This document shows positions 1-5,900 of a DNA stretch of 7,781 nt, piece after piece. Position 1 is the stretch's first letter, and every line of letters begins with the position of its first letter. The stretch covers positions 1 to 7,781 of the forward strand of contig CAZXMW010000103.1 of NCBI GenBank assembly GCA_964641415.1, given 5' to 3'. The notes under the pieces are model-generated. The model was not told where the DNA came from. It was given only the letters and a program-made list of their open reading frames with translations, and ran no database searches. The DNA is from JAHECW01 sp964641415 (GTDB taxonomy: Bacteria > Acidobacteriota > Thermoanaerobaculia > Thermoanaerobaculales > Sulfomarinibacteraceae). Position numbers and translations under genes: made by a program.

Positions 1-234
1 CCCGGAGCCCGACGATGTTGCATCATGAGCCGGCGCATGTCAGGAGTTCTGGATTACCGGCATCGCGGACCTTGACCGCCGGCGCTCTTGCGGTAGGCTT
101 CCGAGCCTGCCGTCACGTGCGTGGAAGGAGGTGGTGCGTTGCGGGTCCGGCGCGCCCTTGACGCCAGGCAGGGATGCCTGGCGCTCCAACAGGTCGGGCG
201 CGTGGTCGTGGGCTGCGACCCCGAGAGGCACCGA
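1..234. other. Non-coding left edge
   Basis: No convincing gene is visible here on either strand. Short open frames exist, but they run through the REP-like hairpin at 156-190 and show no domain. The stretch lies downstream of the minus-strand toxin gene, whose stop codon is at 235-237. The octamer GCCGGCGC occurs twice, near 31 and 78, without clear structure. A gene truncated by the window edge cannot be excluded. Confidence 0.4.
156..190 (+). repeat. REP-like hairpin, copy A
   Basis: A perfect 8-bp stem, CGCCAGGC (162-169) and GCCTGGCG (176-183), encloses the loop AGGGAT. The 3' flank CTCCAA and the 5' CCTTG are also present in the copy at 902-941, which lies in the opposite orientation. 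The orientation can be read from the asymmetric loop, AGGGAT here and ATCCCT there. Short palindromes with a conserved loop and flank are typical of dispersed REP elements in high-GC genomes. It lies just beyond the end of the toxin gene and might also end its transcript, but no T-tract follows on the minus strand. Confidence 0.7.
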
Positions 235-582
235 TCAGCGTTCGAGCGGGAGTCCAAGCTGGATCGCGACCGCGCGATCGAGGTCGGCGAGCTCGGCGTC
301 AGTGAGGCGGCCGAGGCGTGTGGAGGCGCGGTGCCGGGCGATCGTCCGGATCTGGTTGGCGACTGCGCGCGAGGCTTTGGTCAAGCCGCTGGACTCGGAG
401 CTGATCAGGCTCTCGTATGGTCGAAGCCCGCGGTCGGGGAGCCGAGTGATCGGCACCACCTGGATGACCGAGTCGAAGCGGCACGCCGCGTTGTTCGACA
501 CCACGACTGCGGGGCGGGTCTTGCGGATCTCCCGGCCCTCGCCCGGGTCGAGCCGGACCCGGAAGACGTCACCGCGGGTCAT
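235..582 (-). CDS. mazF: MazF/PemK-family type II toxin (endoribonuclease)
   Basis: This 115-residue protein has the length and motif order of MazF/PemK toxins, sequence-specific mRNA endonucleases of the cytoplasm. The N-terminus carries RGDVF (residues 3-7), then GREIRKTRPAVVVSN (16-30) and VVPIT (42-46). By family knowledge R23 and T46 are the expected catalytic pair. QIRT (77-80) and LGRLTDAEL (90-98) complete the C-terminal half. An upstream in-frame ATG would add ten Arg/Gly-rich residues. I chose the ATG at 582-580 because it overlaps the antitoxin stop as ATGA and begins the protein two residues before RGDVF. That overlap implies translational coupling with the antitoxin encoded just upstream. 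The frame is intact and all key residues are present, so the toxin is probably functional. Binding and cleavage specificity cannot be read from sequence. Confidence 0.92.
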   Translation of the reverse strand: MTRGDVFRVRLDPGEGREIRKTRPAVVVSNNAACRFDSVIQVVPITRLPDRGLRPYESLISSESSGLTKASRAVANQIRTIARHRASTRLGRLTDAELADLDRAVAIQLGLPLER

Positions 583-794
583 TCCTCGACCTCGGCGTCG
601 GAGGCCTCCCACTCGGCGTTGAGCTCGGCGCTGTCGTCGGCGTCCTCGCGGTAGGCGGCCTCGAGCTCGATCTCGAGCTGGCGTGCTCGGTACTTCTTGA
701 CGGCCTCGCAGACCACGGCGCTGGTGTTGGAGACGCTCGAGAGGTACTCGGCGACCGGCTCGTCGACGGTGATGGTGATGCGCTTCTTCGGCAT
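579..794 (-). CDS. Ribbon-helix-helix antitoxin of the MazF module
   Basis: This 71-residue acidic protein begins with the beta-strand KRITITVDE (residues 4-12). Two predicted helices follow, around AEYLSSV and TSAVVCEAVKKYRARQLEI, matching the ribbon-helix-helix fold used by many antitoxins to bind their own promoter as dimers. The C-terminal third (from about residue 45) is rich in Asp and Glu and is the expected toxin-wrapping tail. The start at 794-792 is supported by GAGGGG (806-801 on the minus strand) with a 6-nt spacer. The open frame continues upstream, but it passes through the REP-like hairpin at 902-941 and has no such site, so I reject the longer version. The stop overlaps the toxin start by 4 bp. 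Role: neutralises the toxin and probably autoregulates the pair. Confidence 0.88.
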   Translation of the reverse strand: MPKKRITITVDEPVAEYLSSVSNTSAVVCEAVKKYRARQLEIELEAAYREDADDSAELNAEWEASDAEVEE

Positions 795-800
795 GATCCG

Positions 801-848
801 CCCCTCGTGAGCAGATGATACCACATCAAGTGTCATACTATAGATACG
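801..848 (-). promoter_or_regulatory. Leader of the MazF module: ribosome-binding site and possible promoter/operator
   Basis: On the minus strand, GAGGGG (806-801) is a good ribosome-binding site for the antitoxin. Just upstream, 814-848 is the only AT-rich stretch in the area. It holds TATCAT (820-815) as a possible -10 box, with no good -35 match. Small symmetric motifs lie within it: GATG-N6-CATC (814-827) and CAC-N5-GTG (822-832). These could be the operator of the antitoxin, but this is inference from position and composition. Confidence 0.4.
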
Positions 849-901
849 ACGCGTGCGTGCGCTTAGGCGATCGGCTAGCTTACGAGCAGGCTCCAGGGGC
901 A

Positions 902-941
902 TTGGAGTACAAGGCATCCCTGCCTGGCGCTCCAAGGCGGT
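902..941 (-). repeat. REP-like hairpin, copy B (inverted relative to copy A)
   Basis: TTGGAG (902-907) pairs with CTCCAA (930-935). Inside that, AGGCA (912-916) and TGCCT (921-925) form an inner stem around TCCC. Read on the minus strand it matches copy A at 156-190: CCTTG, the palindromic core with loop AGGGAT, then CTCCAA. Together the two copies bracket the MazF toxin-antitoxin module as inverted repeats. Confidence 0.7.
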
Positions 942-997
942 CCGGGGCAACGATGCGTCGGGGGTGTGAGACTGACGGCTTCAGCGGGGCGCTTATT

Positions 998-1014
998 GCG
1001 GGCGGGACGCCCGC
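998..1014. repeat. GC-rich perfect hairpin
   Basis: GCGGGC (998-1003) and GCCCGC (1009-1014) form a perfect 6-bp stem around GGGAC. It sits about 60 bp from REP copy B and may be a second REP type in the same block. No T-tract follows, so it is not a canonical terminator. No other copy is seen in this window. Confidence 0.5.
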
Positions 1015-1042
1015 ACCACAACATCCACCCAGCAACGGGCGC

Positions 1043-1160
1043 GATGAGAATCTGGTCCGTAGCCTCGTCGACCGCGTGCCGCTCAAGCGGTTGGAGGCGC
1101 TGCGGGGGGTTGCTGCAGATCGACCTGCGGCCCATCGCTCGAGCGGAGGCGGAACTGTGA
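1043..1160 (+). pseudogene. Frameshifted relic related to the small frame at 7204-7356
   Basis: Translation from 1046 gives ENLVRSLVDRVPLKRLEALR, which aligns with EDLVAYLNGRAPPERLEVLR from the frame at 7204-7356 at 11 of 20 positions. The next codons only align after removal of one G from the run of six at 1104-1109. The frame then reads LLQIDLRP and ends at a TGA (1158-1160). At DNA level 1087-1132 and 7296-7340 are nearly identical, apart from a few substitutions and the one-base insertion. No start codon with a ribosome-binding site is visible. I read it as a decayed 3' end of a coding sequence; the function of the family is unknown to me. Confidence 0.55.
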
Positions 1161-1238
1161 CCGCGCAGAATGTCGTGCGTGGTCTGACTCTCGATTTCGG
1201 AGGAAGGCCAGTGGTTCGAAGAGCATGACTGCCGGATC

Positions 1239-1327
1239 GGTGCCACCCTTCGCATTCCTCGCATTGTTGAGTTCCGTCGCAGAACATTGCTGTGTTTGCG
1301 ATGGGTGTGTTTGCGATGGGTGGCACC
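1239..1327. repeat. Long imperfect palindrome (MITE/REP-like)
   Basis: The arms are GGTGCCACCCTTCGCA (1239-1254) and TGCGATGGGTGGCACC (1312-1327), complementary at 15 of 16 positions. An inner pair, GCATTGTT near 1261 and AACATTGC near 1283, continues the symmetry with one mismatch, so most of the 89 bp can fold back. A second copy of the right arm lies at 1354-1369. Overlapping reading frames on both strands are artefacts of this repeat. The size and terminal symmetry resemble miniature inverted-repeat elements; no target-site duplication was recognised. Confidence 0.65.
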
Positions 1328-1372
1328 ACTCCGTCGCAGAACATTGCTGTGTTTGCGATGGGTGGCACCACT
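1274..1372 (+). repeat. Two tandem units of 57 and 42 bp with a nested 15-bp duplication
   Basis: The second unit (1331-1372) runs from CCGTCGCAGAACATTGCTGT to GGTGGCACCACT. The first (1274-1330) is the same sequence plus one extra copy of TGTTTGCGATGGGTG. The units match exactly apart from that insertion. The right arm of the palindrome is therefore present twice and part of it a third time, as expected from slippage or unequal exchange. The repeat stops directly at the IS256-like fragment. Confidence 0.8.
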
Positions 1373-1373
1373 C

Positions 1374-1541
1374 CAAGAACGCCTCAACAAGGAAATCAGA
1401 CGCCGCACCGATGTCGTCGGCATCTTCCCCAATCGGCCTTCCATCATCCGTCTTGTCGGCGCCCTCCTGTGCGAACAAACTGACGAATGGGCGATCGGGC
1501 GGCGTTCCACGACGCTCACAGCCCTCACCGCCGCTCGATAG
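1374..1541 (+). pseudogene. C-terminal remnant of an IS256-family transposase
   Basis: The frame ending at TAG 1539-1541 reads ERLNKEIRRRTDVVGIFPN, then IIRLVGALLCEQTDEWAIGRR. This is the conserved C-terminus of IS256-family (Mutator-like) transposases, where ERLNKEIKRRTRVVGIFPN and LVGAVLxEQxDEW are typical. Only about 54 of the usual 400 or so residues remain. The DDE catalytic domain is absent. The left border coincides with the end of the tandem repeat at 1372, which suggests deletion or insertion at that point. The last residues (after GRR) diverge from the usual YFSLES ending. No terminal inverted repeat was recognised. It has no activity on its own. Confidence 0.85.
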
Positions 1542-1579
1542 GTGCTGCACTTGTGCTACACTTCGTGATGGAGGATGAA
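1541..1579 (+). promoter_or_regulatory. Promoter/operator and ribosome-binding site of the second toxin-antitoxin pair
   Basis: Two near-identical 9-mers, GTGCTGCAC (1542-1550) and GTGCTACAC (1553-1561), are spaced by two bases. Each is itself close to palindromic, as expected for binding sites of a ribbon-helix-helix dimer. TACACT (1557-1562), preceded by TGC, is a plausible extended -10 box inside the second site; no good -35 is seen. GGAGG (1570-1574) lies 5 nt before the ATG. The whole block recurs at 6100-6138 with three mismatches and without the toxin-antitoxin genes. The operator role is inferred. Confidence 0.6.
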
Positions 1580-1807
1580 ATGCCGGCGAAGAACCCCAGA
1601 ATCAGTGCGGTCGTCGATGTCGGGCTGTGGAAGTGGTTGCGGTCGAAAGCGGGGCGTGAGGGCATCTCCGTGTCGCTCGTCGTGCGCGACATCCTGATGC
1701 GCGTTCGTGACGACGAGGAGGAACGGTCCTGGGCGGCTGCCGGGGAGGATCGGCTCGAGAGCTTTTCCCGTGATGATGCGCTGGATCACGAAGACGCCTG
1801 GCGTTGA
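1580..1807 (+). CDS. CopG/RelB-like ribbon-helix-helix antitoxin
   Basis: This 75-residue protein starts with a basic strand, RISAVVD (residues 7-13), followed by two helices around VGLWKWLRSKAGREG and VSLVVRDILMRVRDD. This is the layout of a ribbon-helix-helix DNA-binding domain. The rest (about 44-75) is acidic and ends in ALDHEDAW, a form common in antitoxins paired with RelE/ParE toxins. The ATG at 1580 is preferred because GGAGG lies 5 nt upstream. Earlier in-frame starts, including an ATG at 1568, would place the promoter-like block or the ribosome-binding site inside the gene. It ends 3 bp before the toxin start, so the two are almost certainly co-transcribed. Expected role: neutralise the toxin and repress the pair through the 9-mer sites just upstream. 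Confidence 0.85.
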   Translation: MPAKNPRISAVVDVGLWKWLRSKAGREGISVSLVVRDILMRVRDDEEERSWAAAGEDRLESFSRDDALDHEDAWR

Positions 1808-1810
1808 GTC

Positions 1811-2131
1811 ATGTCGAAATATCGTCTGTTCTACCACCCATTGGTGGCGACGCGCGACATCCCACGGCTCGACGCGTCAGTGCGGAAGCGGATCCGTACG
1901 GCCATCGAACACAAGCTTGTTGAACAACCCGAGGCGTCGGCGAAGCCGTTGGCCCACACCACCCAACGTCTGTGGTCCTTGAGGGTCGGTGACTGGCGGG
2001 TGATCTTCGCGCTTCGAGATGAGGAACTCTGGATCCTGAAAATTGGGCATCGGAGGGACGTCCATGCCCGCGGAGGCCATCCGGAACCACCGGGAGAGTT
2101 CTCGGTCTCTGAACCCGGCAACGGTTCGTGA
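1811..2131 (+). CDS. RelE/ParE-superfamily type II toxin with extended C-terminus
   Basis: The 106-residue frame contains the RelE/ParE fold signature. An N-terminal strand YRLFYHP (residues 4-10) is followed by a helical hairpin to about residue 48, then RLWSLRVGDWRVIFAL (53-68) and ELWILKIGHRRDVHAR (72-87). Conserved basic residues R58, R63, R81 and R82 are present. Whether it cuts mRNA on the ribosome (RelE) or targets gyrase (ParE) cannot be told. Family members usually stop a few residues after HRRDV, at 85-95 residues. Here about 19 residues (88-106), rich in Gly, Pro and Ser, follow, and the stop codon (2129-2131) lies inside the 24-bp repeat at 2127-2150. The original stop has probably been lost. 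The core is intact, so activity is possible but unproven. Confidence 0.85.
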   Translation: MSKYRLFYHPLVATRDIPRLDASVRKRIRTAIEHKLVEQPEASAKPLAHTTQRLWSLRVGDWRVIFALRDEELWILKIGHRRDVHARGGHPEPPGEFSVSEPGNGS

Positions 2132-2150
2132 GTTGGCGTTCTGGCCGATG
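2127..2150 (+). repeat. 24-bp repeat, left copy
   Basis: The sequence from CGTGAGTTGG to TGGCCGATG is identical to 6261-6284 over 24 bp. It supplies the stop codon of the upstream toxin frame. The following bases (GGTTGTTCGGC, 2154-2164) loosely repeat its GTTGGCGTTCTGGC core, as also happens at the right copy. The remaining stretch 2151-2283 holds no gene that I can support. Confidence 0.75.
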
Positions 2151-2283
2151 AGCTGGTTGTTCGGCGTATCGGCTGGTGAACGGTTTGTTTGCCGTCCAAT
2201 GCTCGCTCGTAGGGGAAGGTTTTACTCCCTCCCGACCACGTCGTCGTCGTGACCGTCCGTGACGAGGGTACGCGTTGGGTGAT

Positions 2284-2367
2284 GTGACGGACGATGGAAG
2301 GTCCTGCCCCGACCCGGGCGTCTGCAGCGTGGTCCCGATGGAGCTGATAGGGTTCGACGTCGAGTGA
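2284..2367 (+). pseudogene. C-terminal fragment of a paralogue of the secreted protein at 6552-7154
   Basis: Reading from 2284, the frame gives VTDDGRSCPDPGVCSVVP then MELIGFDVE and a TGA. It matches the last 27 residues of the secreted protein at three differences (T to R, V to M, M to I). There is no start codon, signal peptide or upstream homology, and similarity begins abruptly at 2284. The rest of the gene is missing, so this is a truncated duplicate. Similarity continues past the stop for about 80 bp. Confidence 0.8.
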
Positions 2368-2447
2368 GCTCCCGCTGATGCGAAACGCCCCCGGCCAGGC
2401 CGGCGGGCAGGCTTTGCTGGCGCTTTGCCCGGCCGAGGGCCGTCGGC
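2284..2447 (+). repeat. 164-bp repeat spanning a gene 3' end and its flank, left copy
   Basis: Positions 2284-2447 align without gaps to 7071-7234, with about nine mismatches counted by eye (roughly 94 percent identity). Four mismatches lie in the 84 coding bases and five in the 80 bases after the stop, so the non-coding part is conserved almost as well as the coding part. The flank carries a GC-rich hairpin (2387-2408). The repeat ends where the ABC ATPase fragment begins. Confidence 0.85.
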
Positions 2448-2697
2448 GAGCCTCGACATTCGCTCCCGCCGGCGCCTGATCCAGTTCCTGCTGGCCTCGC
2501 CCGCAACAGCCCTGATCGCGTCCCGCGACCTCGAGCTGGTGCTCGAGGTCTGCCCCAGCACCACCGTCGTCGACGACGGCCGGATCGTGGCGGATGGGCC
2601 GTCGCCCGGGATCATGGACGACGCGGCCCTGATGGAGCGCCACGGGCTCGAGCGGCCCCACTCGCTGGTGCCCCACGTGGCGCCGCACGACCACGAG
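2443..2697 (+). pseudogene. C-terminal fragment of a CbiO-like (ECF/cobalt-type) ABC transporter ATPase
   Basis: The translation SASLDIRSRRRLIQFL, then ALIASRDLELVLEVCPSTTV, VDDGRIVADGP and MDDAALMERHGLERPHSL, follows the end of energy-coupling-factor or cobalt/nickel importer ATPases. The normal order is the D-loop SxLD, a beta-strand ending in ATHDLEL, VLDEGRIVADGP, and a final helix LLxxHGLExPHSL. Only about 85 of 220-250 residues remain; the Walker A, Walker B and signature motifs are gone. The H-loop position reads SRD instead of the usual T/S-H-D, so the switch histidine is lost as well. No start or ribosome-binding site is present. It is fused at its 5' end to the 164-bp repeat and runs without its own stop into the inverted-repeat element at 2702. 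Not functional. Confidence 0.85.
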
Positions 2698-2701
2698 TGT
2701 T

Positions 2702-2853
2702 CCCCGCCACAATTGGGGTGCGCTATCGAGGGTGCCGAGGCGCCTTCCTGCCTGCATTTCGCGACCGAGGAATACTCGTTGTATTTTGAGAGAGTGAAGT
2801 GCAGGCAGGAAGTATGCATCGGTGCACGAATACCACCATCAATTGTGGCGGGG
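2702..2853. repeat. 152-bp nested inverted-repeat element
   Basis: The outer arms CCCCGCCACAATT (2702-2714) and AATTGTGGCGGGG (2841-2853) are perfectly complementary over 13 bp. The inner arms, 2744-2760 and 2796-2812, pair over 17 bp with a single T-G wobble; their core is CTTCCTGCCTGCA with TGCAGGCAGGAAG. The 35-base loop holds small stems of its own (CGAG with CTCG; AATAC with GTATT). The spacers between outer and inner arms also pair partly. The whole element can fold into one long hairpin, as DNA cruciform or RNA. The terminal symmetry and size suit a miniature inverted-repeat element. No target-site duplication was recognised, and no second copy lies in the window. Confidence 0.75.
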
Positions 2854-2963
2854 TGCACAAGGCCCAGCCCGTACCGAACAGACCCCCGAGGCAAGCAGTC
2901 GGGTTACCGGCAGCTGAGGGCAGCTCGTCAACCCGCCGTGGATGCCGACGTCAAACGAAGGTC
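2854..2963 (+). other. Leader region of the esterase gene
   Basis: This stretch separates the inverted-repeat element from the esterase start. No good -35/-10 pair is visible. GAAGG (2957-2961) precedes the chosen ATG but is only 2 nt away, which is closer than ideal. The esterase frame is open back to a GTG at 2799 inside the inverted-repeat element. The residues encoded there look like read-through of non-coding DNA rather than protein. Confidence 0.35.
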
Positions 2964-5900
2964 ATGGGTCAACCGTCGCTTACCAGTAGCTCGTGCCGTC
3001 TCGGGGTCGCCCTGCGAGCTGTCTCCGCCACCCTCTTCATCCTCGCCCTCGGGTCCGTGTCGGCATCGGGCCGGGAGCCGGAGGCCTTCGACGCCGAGGC
3101 GGTGCGGCTCAGCCCTCCGGGAGCCGTCTACATCGACCCCGAGGTCCTCCAGGTCGGCGCCAAGTTGGTCTTCCAGACGGGCGGCGGCGAGATCTGGCTT
3201 GCCGATTTGGATCCTGACACCGGGCTCTTCGTGTCGCCCGACGGCAGGGACGAGCTGGTCGACACCGGCGCCTACCCGATCGCGGTGACCTGGAGCGGGC
3301 CCGAGTTCGCCGTCGACGCGTCGGGGTGGAGCGTGTTCTACGCCAAGGCCGAGTCGCCCGGCGGTGCGCCCCAGATCTGGCGGGCCGAGCCGACCGACGG
3401 CGGCTTCGTCACCGAGCCGCTCACCACCGGGGCGCCGCACCAGACCCAGCTCGCGACGACGTCGTTGACCCGGACCGGCACGAGGATCCTCAACATCCGC
3501 GGCGACTGGTCGGACGGGACCATCGCCTGGTTCTCCGAGAGCGACCCCGACGACGACCGGGACGTCATCGAGATCGACGAGGACACCTTCGGCCGGACCC
3601 CGGCCCGCTGGTCGCGGGACGGCCGCTTCGTGCTCTACCGCGACGAGGTCGGCCGGGTCAACCTGCTCGACGCCGACCTGGGCTCGACGCGGTTGGTCAC
3701 CGACGACGGCTCGGTCCACGACGACCCCAATGCCTGGCGGGCCCCGGAGCTCGGCGGCGAGCTGCTGGTGGCGACGGTGGTGGACGGCGCCCGGATCGCG
3801 ATCCTACGCGACCTCGGGGGCCCGACCTGGACCCGGATCGCGACCCTGGAAGTGCCGGCCGGGTCCGACCAGACCTACTACGGCTCCCCCGAGCCGCTCG
3901 TGGTCGGCGGCCGCTCCTACCTGAGCCTGGTGGTCAAGGACCAGCCGAACCACAGCGGCACCACGGCGACCGAGGGGGAGGTCTGGATCATCGGCATCGA
4001 GGAGGGCGCCGGCGGCAGCCCCGAGTTCGCGCGGCGCTGCGACGACGGCGCCGCCGGAGTCTACCGCTCCGACCCCGAGACCTTCGTCGGCGCCGACGAG
4101 GTCTTCGTCTACTACAGCGTCATCGACGGCGGCCCGGGCAGCGGCGCCTTCTACGAAGCCTGGCGGGCGCGTACCGGCATTCCGGCAGCCGAGCCGCCGC
4201 GGCCCGAAGTGGCCGTCGAGGACGGCCGGCTGCGCGGCCTCGCCATCGACGGCGCCGACGCCTTCCGCGGCATCCCCTTCGCCGCGCCGCCGACCGGGGC
4301 CAACCGCTGGCGGCCGCCCCGGCCGCCCGGGGCGTGGGCCGGGGTGCGCGAGGCGGCATTCTTCGGCAGCCCCGCGCCCCAGACCCTGGCGACCCGGGTC
4401 GGCGGCGACCCGCTCGTCATCGGCGACGAGGACTGCCTGACCCTCAACGTCTGGACGCCCGCCGACCGGGCGCCGGGCGAGCGGCTGCCGGTGATGGTCT
4501 TCGTCCACGGCGGCGGCAACATGTCGGGTGCGTCGTCGGAGCCGATCGACTCGATCCTCGAGCTCAGCGACGGCGCCGGGCTGTACGACGGCGCCCGGCT
4601 CGCGGCCCGCGGCCGGGTCGTGGTGGTGACCGTGAACTACCGCCTCGGTCCCCTGGGCTACCTCGCCCTGCCCGCCCTCGACGCCGAGAGCCACGCTTCC
4701 GGCGGGTCGGGGACGTCGGGCAACTACGGCATCCTCGACCAGATCGCGGCTCTCGAGTGGGTCGAGCGCAACGTCGAGGCCTTCGGCGGCGACCGCCACC
4801 GCGTGCTCCTGTTCGGCCAGTCCGGCGGCGCCCGCAACACCGCGGTGCACCTCGCGAGCCCGCTGTCCCGGGGCCTGTTCTCGGCGGCGGCCATGCACAG
4901 CGGCGTGCCCTCGGTCCGCAGCCGGGACGAGCTCGACGGCTTCACCGCGGAGCTCCTCGCCGAGCTCGGGCTCACCGGCGGCGAGCCCGACCTCCTCGAG
5001 CGACTGCGCGCGGTCGACCCCGCCGCCTTCGTCACCGCGGAGGCGGCCCAGCCCATCGGCCTGGGCCTGATGCGGTACGGCCCCCACGTCGACGGCTACG
5101 TGCTCGCAGACCAGCCCACCAACGTCATCAACCGGGGCGAGCACGCCTCGGTGCCCTTCGTCATCGGCTCCAACTCCGCGGAGTACGCCCACCGCTTCAC
5201 CGACATTCCGGACCACGGGTACGAGGCCACCGTGGTCGGGATGCTCGGCGCCGCGGTCGGGACCCAGGTGCTCGCCCGCTACCCGCTGTCCGACTTCGGC
5301 TCGGCGGGCGAGGCGGTCAACGCCATCAACACCGACAAGAACCTCACCTGCACCGTGCGACGGACCGCGGGCTGGGTGGCGTCGAACCAGGCGGCGCCGG
5401 TGTTCCGCTACTGGTTCGATCACACCCTGTCGTCACCCCTGCGGCTCGGCGACGGCGCCTACCACACCAGCGAGCTGCTGCTGCTGTACCAGCACGTCGC
5501 GGCGGGCCACCTCGACGGCGACGCCACCGACCTGGCGGTGGAGGCCTTCATGCTGGAGGCCTGGACCCGGCTCGCCGCCACGGGCTCGCCCGACGTCGCC
5601 TGGCACCCGCCCTGGCCGGCCTACGAGCCGGGCGCCGACCCCGCGATGCGCCTCGGGGCCGAGCCGGGCGTCGAGCTCGGCATCCGCAGCGAGCGCTGCG
5701 ACTTCTGGGACGGCCTGGCGAGGTCCGCGAGCCGGCCGCCCGAGCTCGACCTCCCTGGGAAGCCGCTGGCCGCGATCGCCGGCCGAAGGATCGACATCCT
5801 CCTCCGGGCGGACGACGCCGACGGCGACGACGTCGACTTCGCGGTGTCGGGTCTGCCCCCGGGCGCCGAGCTCGACCCTGAAACCGGCCGGCTCGGCTGG

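Noticed and set aside
121..654. Plus-strand open frame of 177 codons antisense to the MazF-type pair
   Set aside because: It is a shadow of the minus-strand genes, which have motifs, a ribosome-binding site and coupled stop/start codons.
1274..1372. Possible CRISPR array
   Set aside because: The units are directly adjacent tandem copies without unique spacers; it is a tandem duplication inside a palindrome.
2127..2170. Possible integron attC sites at the GTTGGC-containing repeats
   Set aside because: Toxin-antitoxin pairs and short repeats suggested a cassette array, but I find no paired core-site boxes with the expected symmetry, gene orientation is mixed, and no integrase is present.
1809..2894. 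Minus-strand open frame of 361 codons across the toxin, repeats and ABC fragment
   Set aside because: It crosses several unrelated elements, including the nested inverted repeat, has no domain and lies antisense to a convincing toxin gene.
2799..2963. Upstream GTG start extending the esterase by 55 residues
   Set aside because: The GTG lies inside the inverted-repeat element, and the added residues would bury the signal peptide that begins at 2964.
3326..5881. Open frame of 851 codons overlapping the esterase gene in another plus-strand frame
   Set aside because: It is a shadow of a very GC-rich gene: extremely rich in Arg, Pro and Gly, with no domain, while the overlapping frame has a signal peptide and a full esterase domain.
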